DNA of 64,000 nt from Microvirga thermotolerans (GCF_009363855.1 NZ_CP045423.1:2758001-2822000); one strand, 5' to 3'. Positions 23,892-34,317 are shown, counted from the first letter of the stretch. Made by a program: numbers and translations. Notes: a model not told the origin generated them from the letters alone.

Positions 23892-25388
23892 ATGAGCGCC
23901 GCCCCTCCCCGTCCCATGCCTCCTCCCGATCCCCTTCCCGTTCACGGTCCGCCGACGGTCCTCCCGTTGAGCGGCACGCCTTCGGGCGAAGCGGCGGCCG
24001 GATCGTGGGAGCCCTGGGAAGCCGAGGTCGAGCAGCGCCTCGCAACCGTGCTCGAGGAGATCGGCACGCCCTTCATCGCCCTCGACGCAGGCTGGCGCTT
24101 CATGCTCGTGAACCGAGCTGCCGAGACCTATTACGGCGTCCCGCGGCAGGCGATGCTCGGACGGCGGATCTGGGACCTGTTCCCCGACACCGCGACGGCC
24201 CTGCGCCCGCCCTTCGAGAAGGTCCTCGCGACCGGGGAGCACATCCTCGTCGAGACCGATCCTCACGGACGCTCCGCCGCGGCCCGCCCGGCCCCTTTCT
24301 CCCTCAAGGCGTTCCCCTATCGGGGCGGCGTCGGCGTGAGCTTCAGCGAATGGAGCGCGCAGCGGCGGGCGGAGGAGGTGCTGCGCGAAAGCCAGGAGCA
24401 GCTGAGCGCGCTCGCCGACAACCTGCCCCTCGGCGTCGTCTATCAGATGAACGACGCCCTGGGCTTCGAGGGGCGGCGCTTCCTCTACATCTCGGCGAGC
24501 TGCGAGCGCCTCAACGGCGTCCCGGCGGAGCAGGCCCTCGACAATCCGCTCGCGCTGTTCGATCTCATCCTCCCGGAATATCGCGAGGAGATCGCGCTCC
24601 GGCAGTACGAGGCCCACCGCGACCGCAAGCCGTTCGACATCGAGTTCCCCATCCGCCACGCCAAGACGGGCGAGATCCGCTGGCAGCGGATCGTCGATGC
24701 GCCGCGCCGGCTCCCGAACGGCTCCTACGTATGGGACGGCCTGCAGATCGACATCACCGACCACAAGAACGCGGAGGAGCACCTCAAGCTCCTCATCAAC
24801 GAGCTGAACCACCGGGTGAAGAACACCCTCGCGACCGTGCAGTCCCTGGCGGCGCAGAGCTTCGCGCGCCTCGATACGGATGCGGGCGGCCCCTTCGCGA
24901 AGGCGCGCCAGGCCTTCGAGGCCCGGCTCTTCGCGCTCGCCCGCGGACATGACGTGCTCACCCGCGAGAACTGGAAGGGCGCTCACCTGTCCGACATCGT
25001 GCACGAGGCCTTCGCGCCCTATCGGCACCGGGCCGAGGGTTCGGAAGCCATCACCGCCTGCGGGCCCGACCGGCGGGTTCCTCCCGCCGTCGCCCTGAGC
25101 CTGTCCATGGCCATCCACGAACTGTGCACCAACGCCCTCAAGTACGGCGCGCTGAAGGCGCCGGCCGGCCACGTGCGCGTCACGTGGTCGATCTCCGGCG
25201 AACCGCCCTCGTCGCGGCTGCGCCTGCGCTGGGAGGAGAGCGGCGGTCCGCCCGTGCGACCGCCTGCGCAGAAAGGGTTCGGCTCGCGCCTCATCGAGGA
25301 GGGGCTGGCCCGCGAGCTCAACGGCACCGTCCATCTCGACTTCCGGGAGGAAGGCGTCGTCTGCACCGTCGACGTGCCCCTCGAATGA
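23892..25388 (+). CDS. HWE-family sensor histidine kinase with two PAS domains
   Basis: A 498-aa soluble kinase. The first PAS domain is near residues 40-155 (IALDAGWRFMLVNRAAETYY), the second near 175-295 (LPLGVVYQMNDALGFEGRRF). The phosphoacceptor His307 lies in INELNHRVKNTLATVQSL, and the ATPase domain has IHELCTNALKYGALKAPAGH, the W-x-E motif LRWEES and GFGSRLIEEGL. These mark the HWE/HisKA_2 class typical of alphaproteobacteria. There is no membrane segment, so it senses a cytoplasmic signal, perhaps light, redox or a metabolite. No response regulator is adjacent. Confidence 0.93.
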   Translation: MSAAPPRPMPPPDPLPVHGPPTVLPLSGTPSGEAAAGSWEPWEAEVEQRLATVLEEIGTPFIALDAGWRFMLVNRAAETYYGVPRQAMLGRRIWDLFPDTATALRPPFEKVLATGEHILVETDPHGRSAAARPAPFSLKAFPYRGGVGVSFSEWSAQRRAEEVLRESQEQLSALADNLPLGVVYQMNDALGFEGRRFLYISASCERLNGVPAEQALDNPLALFDLILPEYREEIALRQYEAHRDRKPFDIEFPIRHAKTGEIRWQRIVDAPRRLPNGSYVWDGLQIDITDHKNAEEHLKLLINELNHRVKNTLATVQSLAAQSFARLDTDAGGPFAKARQAFEARLFALARGHDVLTRENWKGAHLSDIVHEAFAPYRHRAEGSEAITACGPDRRVPPAVALSLSMAIHELCTNALKYGALKAPAGHVRVTWSISGEPPSSRLRLRWEESGGPPVRPPAQKGFGSRLIEEGLARELNGTVHLDFREEGVVCTVDVPLE

Positions 25389-25546
25389 GCCGGGGCGACC
25401 GCGTTTGCGCGGTCGAACGCCGTCTTCCGGCAGGAATGCCCACGAAAAGTGCGGCGGCCGGCAACCGCGTCTCAACCATTCGTCGATAACGCCCTGAATC
25501 GGTCTTGCGGGCGGAGAGACTTTTGTTGTCAATACCGTCCAAGTGA

Positions 25547-26665
<1,119 letters not shown>

Positions 26666-26689
26666 GGATCTCACGAACTCGTGATGGGA

Positions 26690-26716
26690 AGGGCGGCCTC
26701 CGGGCCGCCCTTTTTT
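26690..26716 (+). terminator. Intrinsic terminator after the TRAP binding-protein gene
   Basis: An 8-bp GC stem (GGGCGGCC / GGCCGCCC, 4-base loop, arms at 26691-26698 and 26703-26710) with an extra A-T pair is followed by TTTTTT. It ends the dctP-like transcript 25 bases after its stop codon. Confidence 0.93.
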
Positions 26717-26806
26717 CTTGGCCGTCCGGCTTTATCTCTCCGGGCGGCCGGTTCGCATCGAGCCTGCGAGCCACCCCATGAGGAAACCGGGATACGGGCG
26801 AACGCT

Positions 26807-27412
26807 ATGATCTGGACGCTGCGCGTCACCTTCCTGCTCTTCCTGGCATGGCTGATCTTCATGGTGTCGCCCTTCGTCGCCCTCTACGACCTGGCGAGGG
26901 CGGTCGAGGCGAAGGACATGGCGCGGGTCGAGCGTCGCATCAATGTCCATGCCCTGCGGGTGTCGTTCTCGCGGCAGATCCTCGGCGAATACCTGAAGAC
27001 GCCGGACGGGCAGGAAATCGGCGGGATCGAGCCGAATGCCGCCGCCCGGGCGGGCGCGGCCGTGTTCGACCCTTACATCGAGACTCTCGTCACGCCCCAG
27101 ACCATCCTGGATCTCCTCGCCAAGGGCTGGCCTCAGCACGGAGCGAAGGGAGCGGCCCCGGATCTCTCGGTCATGGATGTCGGGTCCTTCGATGCCGCCG
27201 CGCTGCGCCGCGCCTGGGATCTCTTCATCGCCTCGGAATCCCAAGGCTTCCGCAGCATCGTCATGCCGCTGCCGCCGGAGAAGCCGAAGGACGAGCAGTT
27301 CCGGCTGACCTGGCGGCTCGGCGGCACGTCCTGGCGGCTGACGGGCCTCGACCTTCCCAAGGCCCTGCGGGAGGAACTGATCAGGCGAATGCCGCCGCCC
27401 TCGAACTCCTGA
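26807..27412 (+). CDS. DUF2939 domain-containing membrane protein
   Basis: A 201-aa protein with one N-terminal membrane helix (RVTFLLFLAWLIFMVSPFVA) and the DUF2939 pattern ALYDLARAVEAKDMARVERR and ALRVSFSRQILGEYL. Such proteins are anchored in the inner membrane with a periplasmic domain; function unknown. The start at 26807 (MIWTLRV) fits the family. It stands alone between a terminator and a long gap, so it probably has its own promoter. Confidence 0.75.
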   Translation: MIWTLRVTFLLFLAWLIFMVSPFVALYDLARAVEAKDMARVERRINVHALRVSFSRQILGEYLKTPDGQEIGGIEPNAAARAGAAVFDPYIETLVTPQTILDLLAKGWPQHGAKGAAPDLSVMDVGSFDAAALRRAWDLFIASESQGFRSIVMPLPPEKPKDEQFRLTWRLGGTSWRLTGLDLPKALREELIRRMPPPSNS

Positions 27413-27504
27413 AAGAACCCGGATTTCTTCGGCCCAACCGCTCGAATTCGGCAAGGACAACCGGCATCGCTACGGGAATTCTCCTTGGAATGGAGCCGAT
27501 CCCG

Positions 27505-27585
27505 TCAGCTCTGCAAAAGAAGCCAACCCACTGCGGCAAGTGGAAATACGGTTCCGAGCAAGAAACAGACGACGCCGGACGTCAT
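27505..27585 (-). CDS. Candidate 26-aa transmembrane microprotein
   Basis: On the minus strand a perfect AGGAGG (27594-27599) is followed after 8 bases by ATG and a 26-codon frame ending in TGA. The product (MTSGVVCFLLGTVFPLAAVG then WLLLQS) is one hydrophobic helix, as in many bacterial microproteins. It is far too short for normal gene finding, and I have no homologue in mind. The ideal ribosome site in a region that otherwise has no gene is the main support. It could be a chance match. Confidence 0.4.
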   Translation of the reverse strand: MTSGVVCFLLGTVFPLAAVGWLLLQS

Positions 27586-27666
27586 ATCGAGTGCCTCCTG
27601 TTCTTGAGAACTCGCGCCTTCGACTTCTGTTCCTCCTGCCGGGCGGCACCGCTCTGGAGCATCGGA

Positions 27667-27691
27667 CCCAAAAGGGGATGCCACTTTTGGG
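27667..27691. other. Hairpin with 8-bp arms in the 27.4-27.9 kb gap
   Basis: CCCAAAAG (27667-27674) and CTTTTGGG (27684-27691) can pair around a 9-base loop. There is no T-run, so it is not an obvious intrinsic terminator. On the minus strand it precedes the candidate microprotein and may be part of its leader. The 451-base gap (27413-27863) that holds it has no other gene I can support. Confidence 0.4.
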
Positions 27692-27863
27692 ATCTATTGG
27701 AGGCTCCCTCCGTGGGGAACGCATCGTCGAAGGCGGCGCCGGAGTCCGCACGATGCGCCAAGCCGGATTTCGCCAAGTCTGCCATGAACGAGGGTTGGGG
27801 CGGGAGCCCGGAGGGAACTTGGCCGTCCGGTCCCGATTGTCAGGACAGACCGGAAGGACCGCG

Positions 27864-28964
27864 ATGAACGACCCCTCTTCCCCGACCGAGGTGCGCCTGA
27901 GCGACAAGGAATTCGTCCGCAAGACCCTGATTCTCATCGGCCTGGCGGTCTTCGTCCTGCTCCTGTGGCAGCTGTCCGGGGTCCTGCTCCTCGCCTTCGG
28001 CTCGATCCTGGTGGCGCTCATCCTCCACGCCCTGGCGGATGCGCTTGCGCGCTATCTCCGCGTCTCCCGGCAATGGAGCCTCACGGTGTCGGGCGTCCTG
28101 CTCCTCGCCGCGTTCCTGGGCATCGCCTACCTGTTCGGCTCCAACATCCGGGCGCAGTTCAGCAATGTCGCGGAGCAGCTGCCCGTCGCCCTCGACGCCT
28201 TCGGGCGCAAGGTCGGCATCGGCCCGATCTCCGACAGCCTGTCGGAGATCGTGAGCGAGATTCCGAGCAGCGGCCTCGCGCAGCGGATCGCCGGCATCGG
28301 CGGCACCCTTCTCGGCGGCCTCGCGGATGCGGTGCTCGTCGTGATCGCGGGACTCTACATCGCCGCCTCGCCGCATCTTTACGTGCGAGGCTTCGTTCAG
28401 CTCTTTCCCATCGATCAGCACCGGCGCATCGAGAGCGCGCTCGAGGCCTGCGGCCACGCCCTGCGGCTGTGGCTGGTGGCGCAGACGATGTCCATGTTCG
28501 CGGTCGGCGTGCTGTCGGCCTTCGCATTCTGGCTCATCGGGCTGCCCTCGCCCTACGCGCTTGGGCTCATCGCCGGGATCCTCGACTTCATTCCGTTCCT
28601 CGGCCCCGTTCTCGGCGCCCTCCCCGCGATCCTGATCTCCTTCACCCTCGGCACGGACACGGTGATCTGGACCTTCGTGGCGGTACTGTTCGTGCAGCAG
28701 GTCGAGGGGAACCTCATCCTGCCCCTCGCGCAGCGGCGGATCGTCAGCATTCCCCCGGCCCTCGCCCTCTTCGGCATCGTCATGGGCGGCGTGGTGTTCG
28801 GCACGCTCGGGCTCATGCTCGGCTTCCCGCTGCTCGTGGTGCTCTACGTTCTCGTGAAGAAGCTGTACGTGCGCGAGGTGCTGGGCGAGGCGACGTCCGT
28901 TCCGGGAGAAGAGAGGAAGGCCGGAGACGCTGAGGCACCTCCGTCCCCGCAGGAAGGCGCATGA
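27864..28964 (+). CDS. AI-2E family permease (PF01594-type)
   Basis: A 366-aa integral membrane protein with about eight helices. GVLLLAFGSILVALILHALA, FVQLFPIDQHRRIESALEAC, GLIAGILDFIPFLGPVLGAL and VAVLFVQQVEGNLILPLAQR are typical of the AI-2E/UPF0118 exporter family, members of which move small signals or ions. The substrate cannot be told. GGAAGGA lies at the right distance before the ATG at 27864. The C-terminal 40 residues are charged and cytoplasmic. The gene follows a long gap and probably has its own promoter. Confidence 0.9.
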   Translation: MNDPSSPTEVRLSDKEFVRKTLILIGLAVFVLLLWQLSGVLLLAFGSILVALILHALADALARYLRVSRQWSLTVSGVLLLAAFLGIAYLFGSNIRAQFSNVAEQLPVALDAFGRKVGIGPISDSLSEIVSEIPSSGLAQRIAGIGGTLLGGLADAVLVVIAGLYIAASPHLYVRGFVQLFPIDQHRRIESALEACGHALRLWLVAQTMSMFAVGVLSAFAFWLIGLPSPYALGLIAGILDFIPFLGPVLGALPAILISFTLGTDTVIWTFVAVLFVQQVEGNLILPLAQRRIVSIPPALALFGIVMGGVVFGTLGLMLGFPLLVVLYVLVKKLYVREVLGEATSVPGEERKAGDAEAPPSPQEGA

Positions 28965-29328
28965 AGGCTCGCGTCGGCCGCTTCCGCGGCGTCCCATGCA
29001 AAAGGAGCCCTCCTATGGTTAAGAAGCGGCTCCTTGAGAGGCGACGCGAAGCGCGTGCCGAGAAGAAATGGTTCGTCCGGAAATATCCGGCAAGTAGAAA
29101 CGAATTGTCGCGAGGTTCAGGGCCACCGCGCGGCGGCTGTCAGGCCGCATCCGGCACGACGACCCATCATGAAGACTTCTTCGGTGGAGTCATTGTCGTA
29201 GCCTCCTCTTCGAGTGGCACGACGACACGTTGGGATTTTCCGCAGACAAAGTCAATCCTGCGACGCGCATACAACGCCCATTCTTTCGCCGGCCGGTGCA
29301 TGCCTCGGAAGCCGGCCGGCCGCGGCCA
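28965..29328. other. 364-bp gap with a hairpin around a possible ribosome site
   Basis: No gene can be supported. AAGGAGCC (29002-29009) and GGCTCCTT (29028-29035) are perfect 8-bp arms whose loop contains an ATG at 29015 with an AGGAG just before it. The frame from that ATG starts as a basic peptide (MVKKRLLERRREARAEKKWF) but then runs on the antisense strand of the YcgN gene. A short regulated peptide is possible, but the reading frame alone is weak evidence. Confidence 0.35.
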
Positions 29329-29817
29329 TCAGGCCGGGTCCTCGGACGGCCAGTCGACGAGGCGCTCCAGGAGCTCCCGGAGGGTGAAGTCCTCCTCCGG
29401 TCCGGCGACCCGGTCGCGCACGGAGATTCCCGCCGCATGGACGGTCTCCGGGTCCCCGGAAACGAGGGGGTGCCACCAGTAGAGGCCCCGCCCCTCCGCC
29501 AGGAGCCGGTAGGCGCAGGTGGCGGGGAGCCAGGACAGGCCACGCACCGCCTCCGGCGTCAGGCGGACACAGTCGGCCACCTTGGCCTGCCGGTTGGGAT
29601 AGTCGCGGCAGCGGCAAGCCGTCGCATCGAGCAGGGTGCAGCCCACGTCGGTGTAGAGCACCTCTCCCGTGTCCTCGTCCTCGAGCTTGACGAGGCAGCA
29701 GCGCCCGCAGCCGTCGCACAGGCTCTCCCATTCCTCGGAGGACATGGCCTCCAAGGACTTTACTTGCCAGAAGGGCAAATCTTCAGGCTTTAACGTTGCG
29801 GTCGCTGTGGTATCCAT
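29329..29817 (-). CDS. YcgN family cysteine cluster protein
   Basis: A 162-aa protein with the CxxC(x)nCC-type cluster [20 protein letters not shown] and further cysteines in [20 protein letters not shown], then CVRLTPEAV and [20 protein letters not shown]. The YcgN/UPF0260 family is thought to bind zinc or an iron-sulphur cluster; role unknown. The length is normal. It is monocistronic on the minus strand, its start facing the start of the penicillin-binding protein gene 210 bases away. Confidence 0.93.
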   Translation of the reverse strand: MDTTATATLKPEDLPFWQVKSLEAMSSEEWESLCDGCGRCCLVKLEDEDTGEVLYTDVGCTLLDATACRCRDYPNRQAKVADCVRLTPEAVRGLSWLPATCAYRLLAEGRGLYWWHPLVSGDPETVHAAGISVRDRVAGPEEDFTLRELLERLVDWPSEDPA

Positions 29818-30027
29818 AAAGACGTCTCAATCCTTTCTTTACGGCACTTTCAGGGAGACGGGGATCGCCGGATTCCGGCCCTCCCCGGGAAGGGGGCAGA
29901 TCCTTATGAACCGTCAAGCCTCTTCGTGAGTTGTTAATACGAGCCTCGGCGGCACCCCCGCGCCGCCGGAGAAGACGAGAACCACCGAGCCCAACAGGTC
30001 GGCCAACCTGCCCCGAAGGATCTTTCC

Positions 30028-32244
30028 GTGCGCCCGCAACCCCGTACGCCGTTCAGGACAAAGATCAAGCGCGCGGCCCTGGCCTTCGACGCGTGGCTGA
30101 ACACGACCCTCTACCAGGGCGGGCAGAGGCTCGCGCGGGGCTGGGAAGCCTATTCCGACTGGGCCAAGTGCCTGCGGTTTCGCGGCGCTCCCCGGGTCAT
30201 CCTGGACCTGACCAGCGAGGCGACCACCCTCGGGCTTGCCGGAGGCGTGGTCATGCTCGCGCTCGCCCTCCCCGCCTTCCGGGAGACCGAGGAGGACTGG
30301 CTCAAGACCCAGGACCTCGCCGTCACCTTCCTCGACCGCTACGGCCAGGAGGTCGGCCGCCGCGGCATCCGGCTCGACGATTCCTACAGGCTGGAGGACT
30401 TTCCGGACTATCTCGTGAAGGCGGCCCTCGCCACGGAGGATCGCCGCTTCTACGAGCACTGGGGCATCGATCCCATCGGCACCTTCCGCGCCCTCCTCGT
30501 CAACGCGCAGGGCGGGGGCGTCGTGCAGGGCGGCTCCTCCATCACCCAGCAGCTCGCCAAGAACCTGTTTCTCACCAACGAGCGCTCCCTGGAGCGCAAG
30601 ATCAAGGAAGCCTTCCTCGCCGTCTGGCTCGAGTTCCACCTCACCAAGGACCAGATCCTCAAGCTCTATCTCGACCGCGCCTACATGGGCGGCGGCGCGC
30701 ACGGGGTGGTGGCCGCGGCGGACTACTACTTCGGCAAGTCGGCCAAGGACGTGACCCTCGCCGAGGCGGCCATGCTCGCCGGGCTGTTCAAGGCTCCGAC
30801 CAAGTACGCGCCCCACATCAACCTGCCCGCCGCCCGCGCCCGCGCCGCCGACGTGCTGCACAACATGGTGGAGGCGGGCTTCCTCACCGAGGGCCAGATC
30901 CAGACCGCCCTGCGCAACCCGGCGACCCCGGTGAACCGCAGCCGCGAGACCACGCCGGACTTCTACCTCGACTGGGCCTTCGAGCAGGTGAAGCAGCTCG
31001 CGGCCCAGAAGAAGTTCGGCAACGACCGGGTCCTCACGGTCAAGACCCCGCTCGACACCGCCCTCCAGGCCCATGCGGAGGAGGTTCTCGAGACCATGCT
31101 CCGCCAGCACGGACGCGAATACAGGGCGGGCCAGGGCGCCATGGTCGTGATGGACGTGGACGGGGCCGTGCGCGCCATCGTCGGCGGCCGGGACTACGGC
31201 CAGAGCCAGTTCAACCGCGCGACGGACGCCCTGCGCCAGCCGGGCTCCTCGTTCAAGCCCTTCGTCTATGCCACGGCGCTCACCGTCGATCCCAAGCTCA
31301 CTCCCTCCTCCACCGTGGTCGACAAGCCGATCTGCCTCGGAAACTGGTGCCCGCAGAACTACGGCCGTTCGTTCTCGGGGAGCATGCCCCTCGTCTCGGC
31401 GCTCGCGCGCTCCATCAACTCCATCCCAGTGTGGATGTCGCTCCAGATCGGCAAGGGCAACGCCAAGGCCGGCCGCGCCAGGATCATCGAGATGGCCGGG
31501 AAGATGGGGCTCACCCATCCGCTCGCCGATTCGAGCTCGCTGCCCATCGGCGCCGCCGAGGTGACGGTGATCGACATGGCCTCCTCCTATGCGGTCTTCG
31601 CCAATGGCGGGCGCAAGGCGCCGCCCTACGCGGCCTGGGAGGTGCGCAACTCGCAGGGCGAGGTGATCTACCGCCATTCCACCGACACGCCCCAGCCGCA
31701 GGTGCTCGAGCCGCGCGTGGTCAACGCCATGAACTTCATGCTCAACAAGGTGGTGGAGGAAGGAACAGGAAAGCGCGCCGCTCTCGACGGCATCCGCGTC
31801 GCCGGCAAGACCGGCACCACAAACGGCTATCGCGACGCCTGGTTCGTCGGCTACACGGGCAACCTAGTGGCGAGCGTGTGGTACGGCAACGACGACCACA
31901 GCCCGATGAACAACATGACCGGCGGCACACTGCCCGCCATGACCTGGCAGCAGGTGATGTCCTTCGCCCACCAGAACCTCGAGATCCGCCCGATCCCGGG
32001 CCTCGAGCCGGTGGGCAGCCCCAAGGTCGCCGCGAACCGCAGCCCGCAGGACGAGGCGGCCCAGCAGGCCTATCTCGCCGGGACCCTGTCGCGCCGCTCC
32101 TACGAGGTGCTGGGCACCATCGGCGCGCTCTTCCAGTCTGCGGCGGCCCGCTCCGCTCCCGCGCAGAAGCCGAGCACGGCCCTCGCGCCCGACGCGGCAT
32201 CGGACGGCGCCCCGCGGTCCTCCCGGCGTTTCGCGATGCCGTGA
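30028..32244 (+). CDS. Class A penicillin-binding protein, PBP1a family (transglycosylase/transpeptidase)
   Basis: A 738-aa bifunctional cell-wall synthase. One membrane anchor lies near residues 68-82. The transglycosylase domain has catalytic Glu137 in ATEDRRFYEH, then GGSSITQQLAKNL. The transpeptidase domain has Ser407 in QPGSSFKPF, S-x-N at 462-464 (RSINS) and KTG at 594-596 (AGKTGTTNGY). It polymerises lipid II and cross-links peptidoglycan in the periplasm. The start is GTG at 30028 with GAAGGA seven bases upstream. The C-terminal 60 residues are low-complexity. Confidence 0.95.
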   Translation: MRPQPRTPFRTKIKRAALAFDAWLNTTLYQGGQRLARGWEAYSDWAKCLRFRGAPRVILDLTSEATTLGLAGGVVMLALALPAFRETEEDWLKTQDLAVTFLDRYGQEVGRRGIRLDDSYRLEDFPDYLVKAALATEDRRFYEHWGIDPIGTFRALLVNAQGGGVVQGGSSITQQLAKNLFLTNERSLERKIKEAFLAVWLEFHLTKDQILKLYLDRAYMGGGAHGVVAAADYYFGKSAKDVTLAEAAMLAGLFKAPTKYAPHINLPAARARAADVLHNMVEAGFLTEGQIQTALRNPATPVNRSRETTPDFYLDWAFEQVKQLAAQKKFGNDRVLTVKTPLDTALQAHAEEVLETMLRQHGREYRAGQGAMVVMDVDGAVRAIVGGRDYGQSQFNRATDALRQPGSSFKPFVYATALTVDPKLTPSSTVVDKPICLGNWCPQNYGRSFSGSMPLVSALARSINSIPVWMSLQIGKGNAKAGRARIIEMAGKMGLTHPLADSSSLPIGAAEVTVIDMASSYAVFANGGRKAPPYAAWEVRNSQGEVIYRHSTDTPQPQVLEPRVVNAMNFMLNKVVEEGTGKRAALDGIRVAGKTGTTNGYRDAWFVGYTGNLVASVWYGNDDHSPMNNMTGGTLPAMTWQQVMSFAHQNLEIRPIPGLEPVGSPKVAANRSPQDEAAQQAYLAGTLSRRSYEVLGTIGALFQSAAARSAPAQKPSTALAPDAASDGAPRSSRRFAMP

Positions 32245-32296
32245 TGCCGGGGGCCGGTCGCCGAATACGGGTCCACTTTTCCGCACGATGCGCTAG

Positions 32297-32968
32297 ATGG
32301 ACATCGATCCCCGTCTTGAGGACGCAAGCTCCCATGCCAGCCGTTCCGTCCGCCCTCCAACGCCGCCGCCGCCCGTGACCGCGAGACCGATTCCGACCGC
32401 CGCGCTGATCCTCTATGCCCTGCTGCTCGCTCTCGGGCTCGGGATCGGCTCGGCCTATGCGGTGCTCGACGGCGACCCGCCCTTCGGAAGCCGGCGTCTC
32501 GGCCCCTGGCAGGCCTGGCCGAAGCTGGGCTCGCCCCAGGCGGATCCGTACATGCGCGCCATCGTGGCGCGGCGGGGCGACATTCCCCTGGCAACGGGAG
32601 AGGGCTTGGCGCTGACCGCGCTCGTGGACAAGGACGGACGCAGGCTCGACTCCGCCTGCTCCTACCGGATCGGCTCCTCCACCCCTGCGGCGCGCTGGTG
32701 GACCCTCACCGTGTACGATGCGGCGGGCCGGCTCGCGCAGTCCGATCTCGGGCGCAGCGGCTTCACCTCCTCCGAAATCCTGCGCGATGCGCGAAACGGG
32801 TTCTCCATCGCGCTCTCGCGCCACCTCAGCGCGGGCAACTGGCTGCAGCTCCCCGCTTCCGGCCCCTTCATCGTGGTGCTGCGCCTCTACGACATTCCCG
32901 GCGCCGCGGGCCTGAACCTGAACGCGGAGGATCTCCCCACCATCGAGCGGGTGGAGTGCGGCGCATGA
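32297..32968 (+). CDS. DUF1214 domain-containing membrane protein
   Basis: A 223-aa protein from the ATG at 32297. An N-terminal membrane segment (ALILYALLLALGLGIGSAYA) precedes a periplasmic DUF1214 domain with YRIGSSTPAARWWTLTVYDA and FIVVLRLYDIPGAAG. A GTG at 32375, nearer the membrane segment, is an alternative start. It is coupled to the next gene by a 4-base stop/start overlap. DUF1214 and DUF1254 are usually found together and together may form one exported or membrane-bound unit; function unknown. Confidence 0.82.
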   Translation: MDIDPRLEDASSHASRSVRPPTPPPPVTARPIPTAALILYALLLALGLGIGSAYAVLDGDPPFGSRRLGPWQAWPKLGSPQADPYMRAIVARRGDIPLATGEGLALTALVDKDGRRLDSACSYRIGSSTPAARWWTLTVYDAAGRLAQSDLGRSGFTSSEILRDARNGFSIALSRHLSAGNWLQLPASGPFIVVLRLYDIPGAAGLNLNAEDLPTIERVECGA

Positions 32969-33540
32969 GCAATCTCACCCGTTTCCTCCTCGCCACCCTG
33001 TGCGGGCTCGTGCTCGCGGCGGGCGTGCACATCGTCACCGTGTTCCTCGCCCCCTCCTTCGCCGAGAACGACGCCTTCGGCCGCCTGCAGGAGACCCTGA
33101 CGGAGGATCAGGCCCAGCTGATCGGCCCCGCGGGCGGCGGGCCGACCTGGCTGCCTCTGCCCGATCCCGCCACCGCCGTGGCGGCCTGCGCCTTCGACCT
33201 CTCCGACGGCCCCGTGCGCGTCACCGCGAAGACGGGACAGGACTTCCTCTCCTTCTCCTTCCACACGAAGACGCGGGGCGTGTTCTTCGCGGTCACGGAT
33301 CGCGCAGCCATCCGCGGCGAGCTCGAGCTCGTGGTCATGACTCCCCGCCAGCTCGACGAGGCCCGGGCCGCCGAGGACGAGAACGAGCCGAACCGGGACG
33401 TGCGCATCGTCGCGCCGCAGGAACAGGGCTATATCGTCGTGCGCGTGGCCGCGCCGAATCCCAGCCAGCGGGCGCAGGCGGAGGCCGCCGCGAAGGCGGT
33501 GACCTGCACCGTGGACGAGGACGACGACGAGGCGAGCTGA
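32965..33540 (+). CDS. DUF1254-like membrane protein, partner of the DUF1214 protein
   Basis: A 191-aa protein with an N-terminal signal or anchor (FLLATLCGLVLAAGVHIVTV) and a periplasmic domain including AFDLSDGPVRVTAKTGQDFL and an acidic C-terminus. It begins inside the stop codon of the DUF1214 gene (ATGA) and ends with a one-base overlap to the GNAT gene, so three genes form an operon. The pairing with DUF1214 is the main reason for the DUF1254-like call; the domain itself is short and divergent. Confidence 0.72.
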   Translation: MSNLTRFLLATLCGLVLAAGVHIVTVFLAPSFAENDAFGRLQETLTEDQAQLIGPAGGGPTWLPLPDPATAVAACAFDLSDGPVRVTAKTGQDFLSFSFHTKTRGVFFAVTDRAAIRGELELVVMTPRQLDEARAAEDENEPNRDVRIVAPQEQGYIVVRVAAPNPSQRAQAEAAAKAVTCTVDEDDDEAS

Positions 33541-34064
33541 TGACTGCGGATCATGCGGGGAACGCGACCTGGCGCCCCATGGCGGCCGGGGATCTCGACG
33601 CCGTGAAGGCGATGGCGGACCGCATTCACCTCGATCATCCCGAGGACATGGCGGTCTTCGCGGAACGGCTCGCGCTCTATCCTGCCGGATGTCACGTGGC
33701 GCAGGCGAGCGGCGCTCTCGTCGGCTATGCGCTGAGCCATCCCTGGCGCTATGGCGAACCGCCGCCCCTCAATACGCCGCTCGGTGCGATTCCGGCCGGT
33801 GCGACGACCTTCTACCTTCACGACATCGCACTCCTGGCGGAAGGCCGGGGAAAAGGTCTCGCGGGAAGGATCGTCGCGCAACTGGCCTCGCATGCGGAGG
33901 AGGAAGGCTTCGGCAACCTTTCGCTGGTCGCCGTCAACGGCTCGCAGCCTTTCTGGGAGCGGTGCGGATTTCGTCCGGCGATGACGGATGCCCTGCGGGC
34001 GAAGCTCGCGACCTATGGGGACGACGCCGTGCTGATGCACCGCGAGGTTCGACGATACGCATGA
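33540..34064 (+). CDS. GNAT family N-acetyltransferase
   Basis: A 174-aa protein with the acetyl-CoA-binding motif ALLAEGRGKGLAGRIVAQLA and the late motif LVAVNGSQPFWERCGFRP, typical of GNAT enzymes. The acceptor is unknown. Its ATG overlaps the preceding stop (TGATG), so it is co-translated with the DUF1254-like gene. The start matches the family length. Confidence 0.88.
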   Translation: MTADHAGNATWRPMAAGDLDAVKAMADRIHLDHPEDMAVFAERLALYPAGCHVAQASGALVGYALSHPWRYGEPPPLNTPLGAIPAGATTFYLHDIALLAEGRGKGLAGRIVAQLASHAEEEGFGNLSLVAVNGSQPFWERCGFRPAMTDALRAKLATYGDDAVLMHREVRRYA

Positions 34065-34116
34065 CGCATCCGGAAGCGACACGGCCGATGCGCCTGCGGC
34101 GTCGGGGATGAATCCG

Positions 34117-34317
34117 TCACGACCGCCTGCGGCCGCCGTCGGATGCGAAGGGACGGGACGGATCGGGACGGGATGAGGGCTTCTCGTAGCGCACGCCCGT
34201 GAAGAGCAGGATCTCGCCGCGAGGCTCGCCCGCCGGCAGTGCCGGGCGCTGCGGGCGCGAGGCCGCATCCGGAAAGATGACGACGGTCCCCTGCGACCTG
34301 TTCCAGATGTCGTTCAT
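34117..34317 (-). CDS. Conserved small hypothetical protein (66 aa)
   Basis: A 66-aa protein with a short hydrophobic start (TVVIFPDAA) and the stretch GEILLFTGVRYEK, a phrase I associate with small conserved proteins of this order. The rest is proline- and arginine-rich and probably disordered. A GGAGA ribosome site precedes the ATG at 34317. Function unknown; convergent with the GNAT operon. Confidence 0.6.
   Translation of the reverse strand: MNDIWNRSQGTVVIFPDAASRPQRPALPAGEPRGEILLFTGVRYEKPSSRPDPSRPFASDGGRRRS

Noticed and set aside
29015-29482. Plus-strand 156-aa frame from the ATG at 29015
   Set aside because: The second half is antisense to the YcgN gene and the product has no family-like part. 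Only the first 30 codons and the ribosome site give any support.
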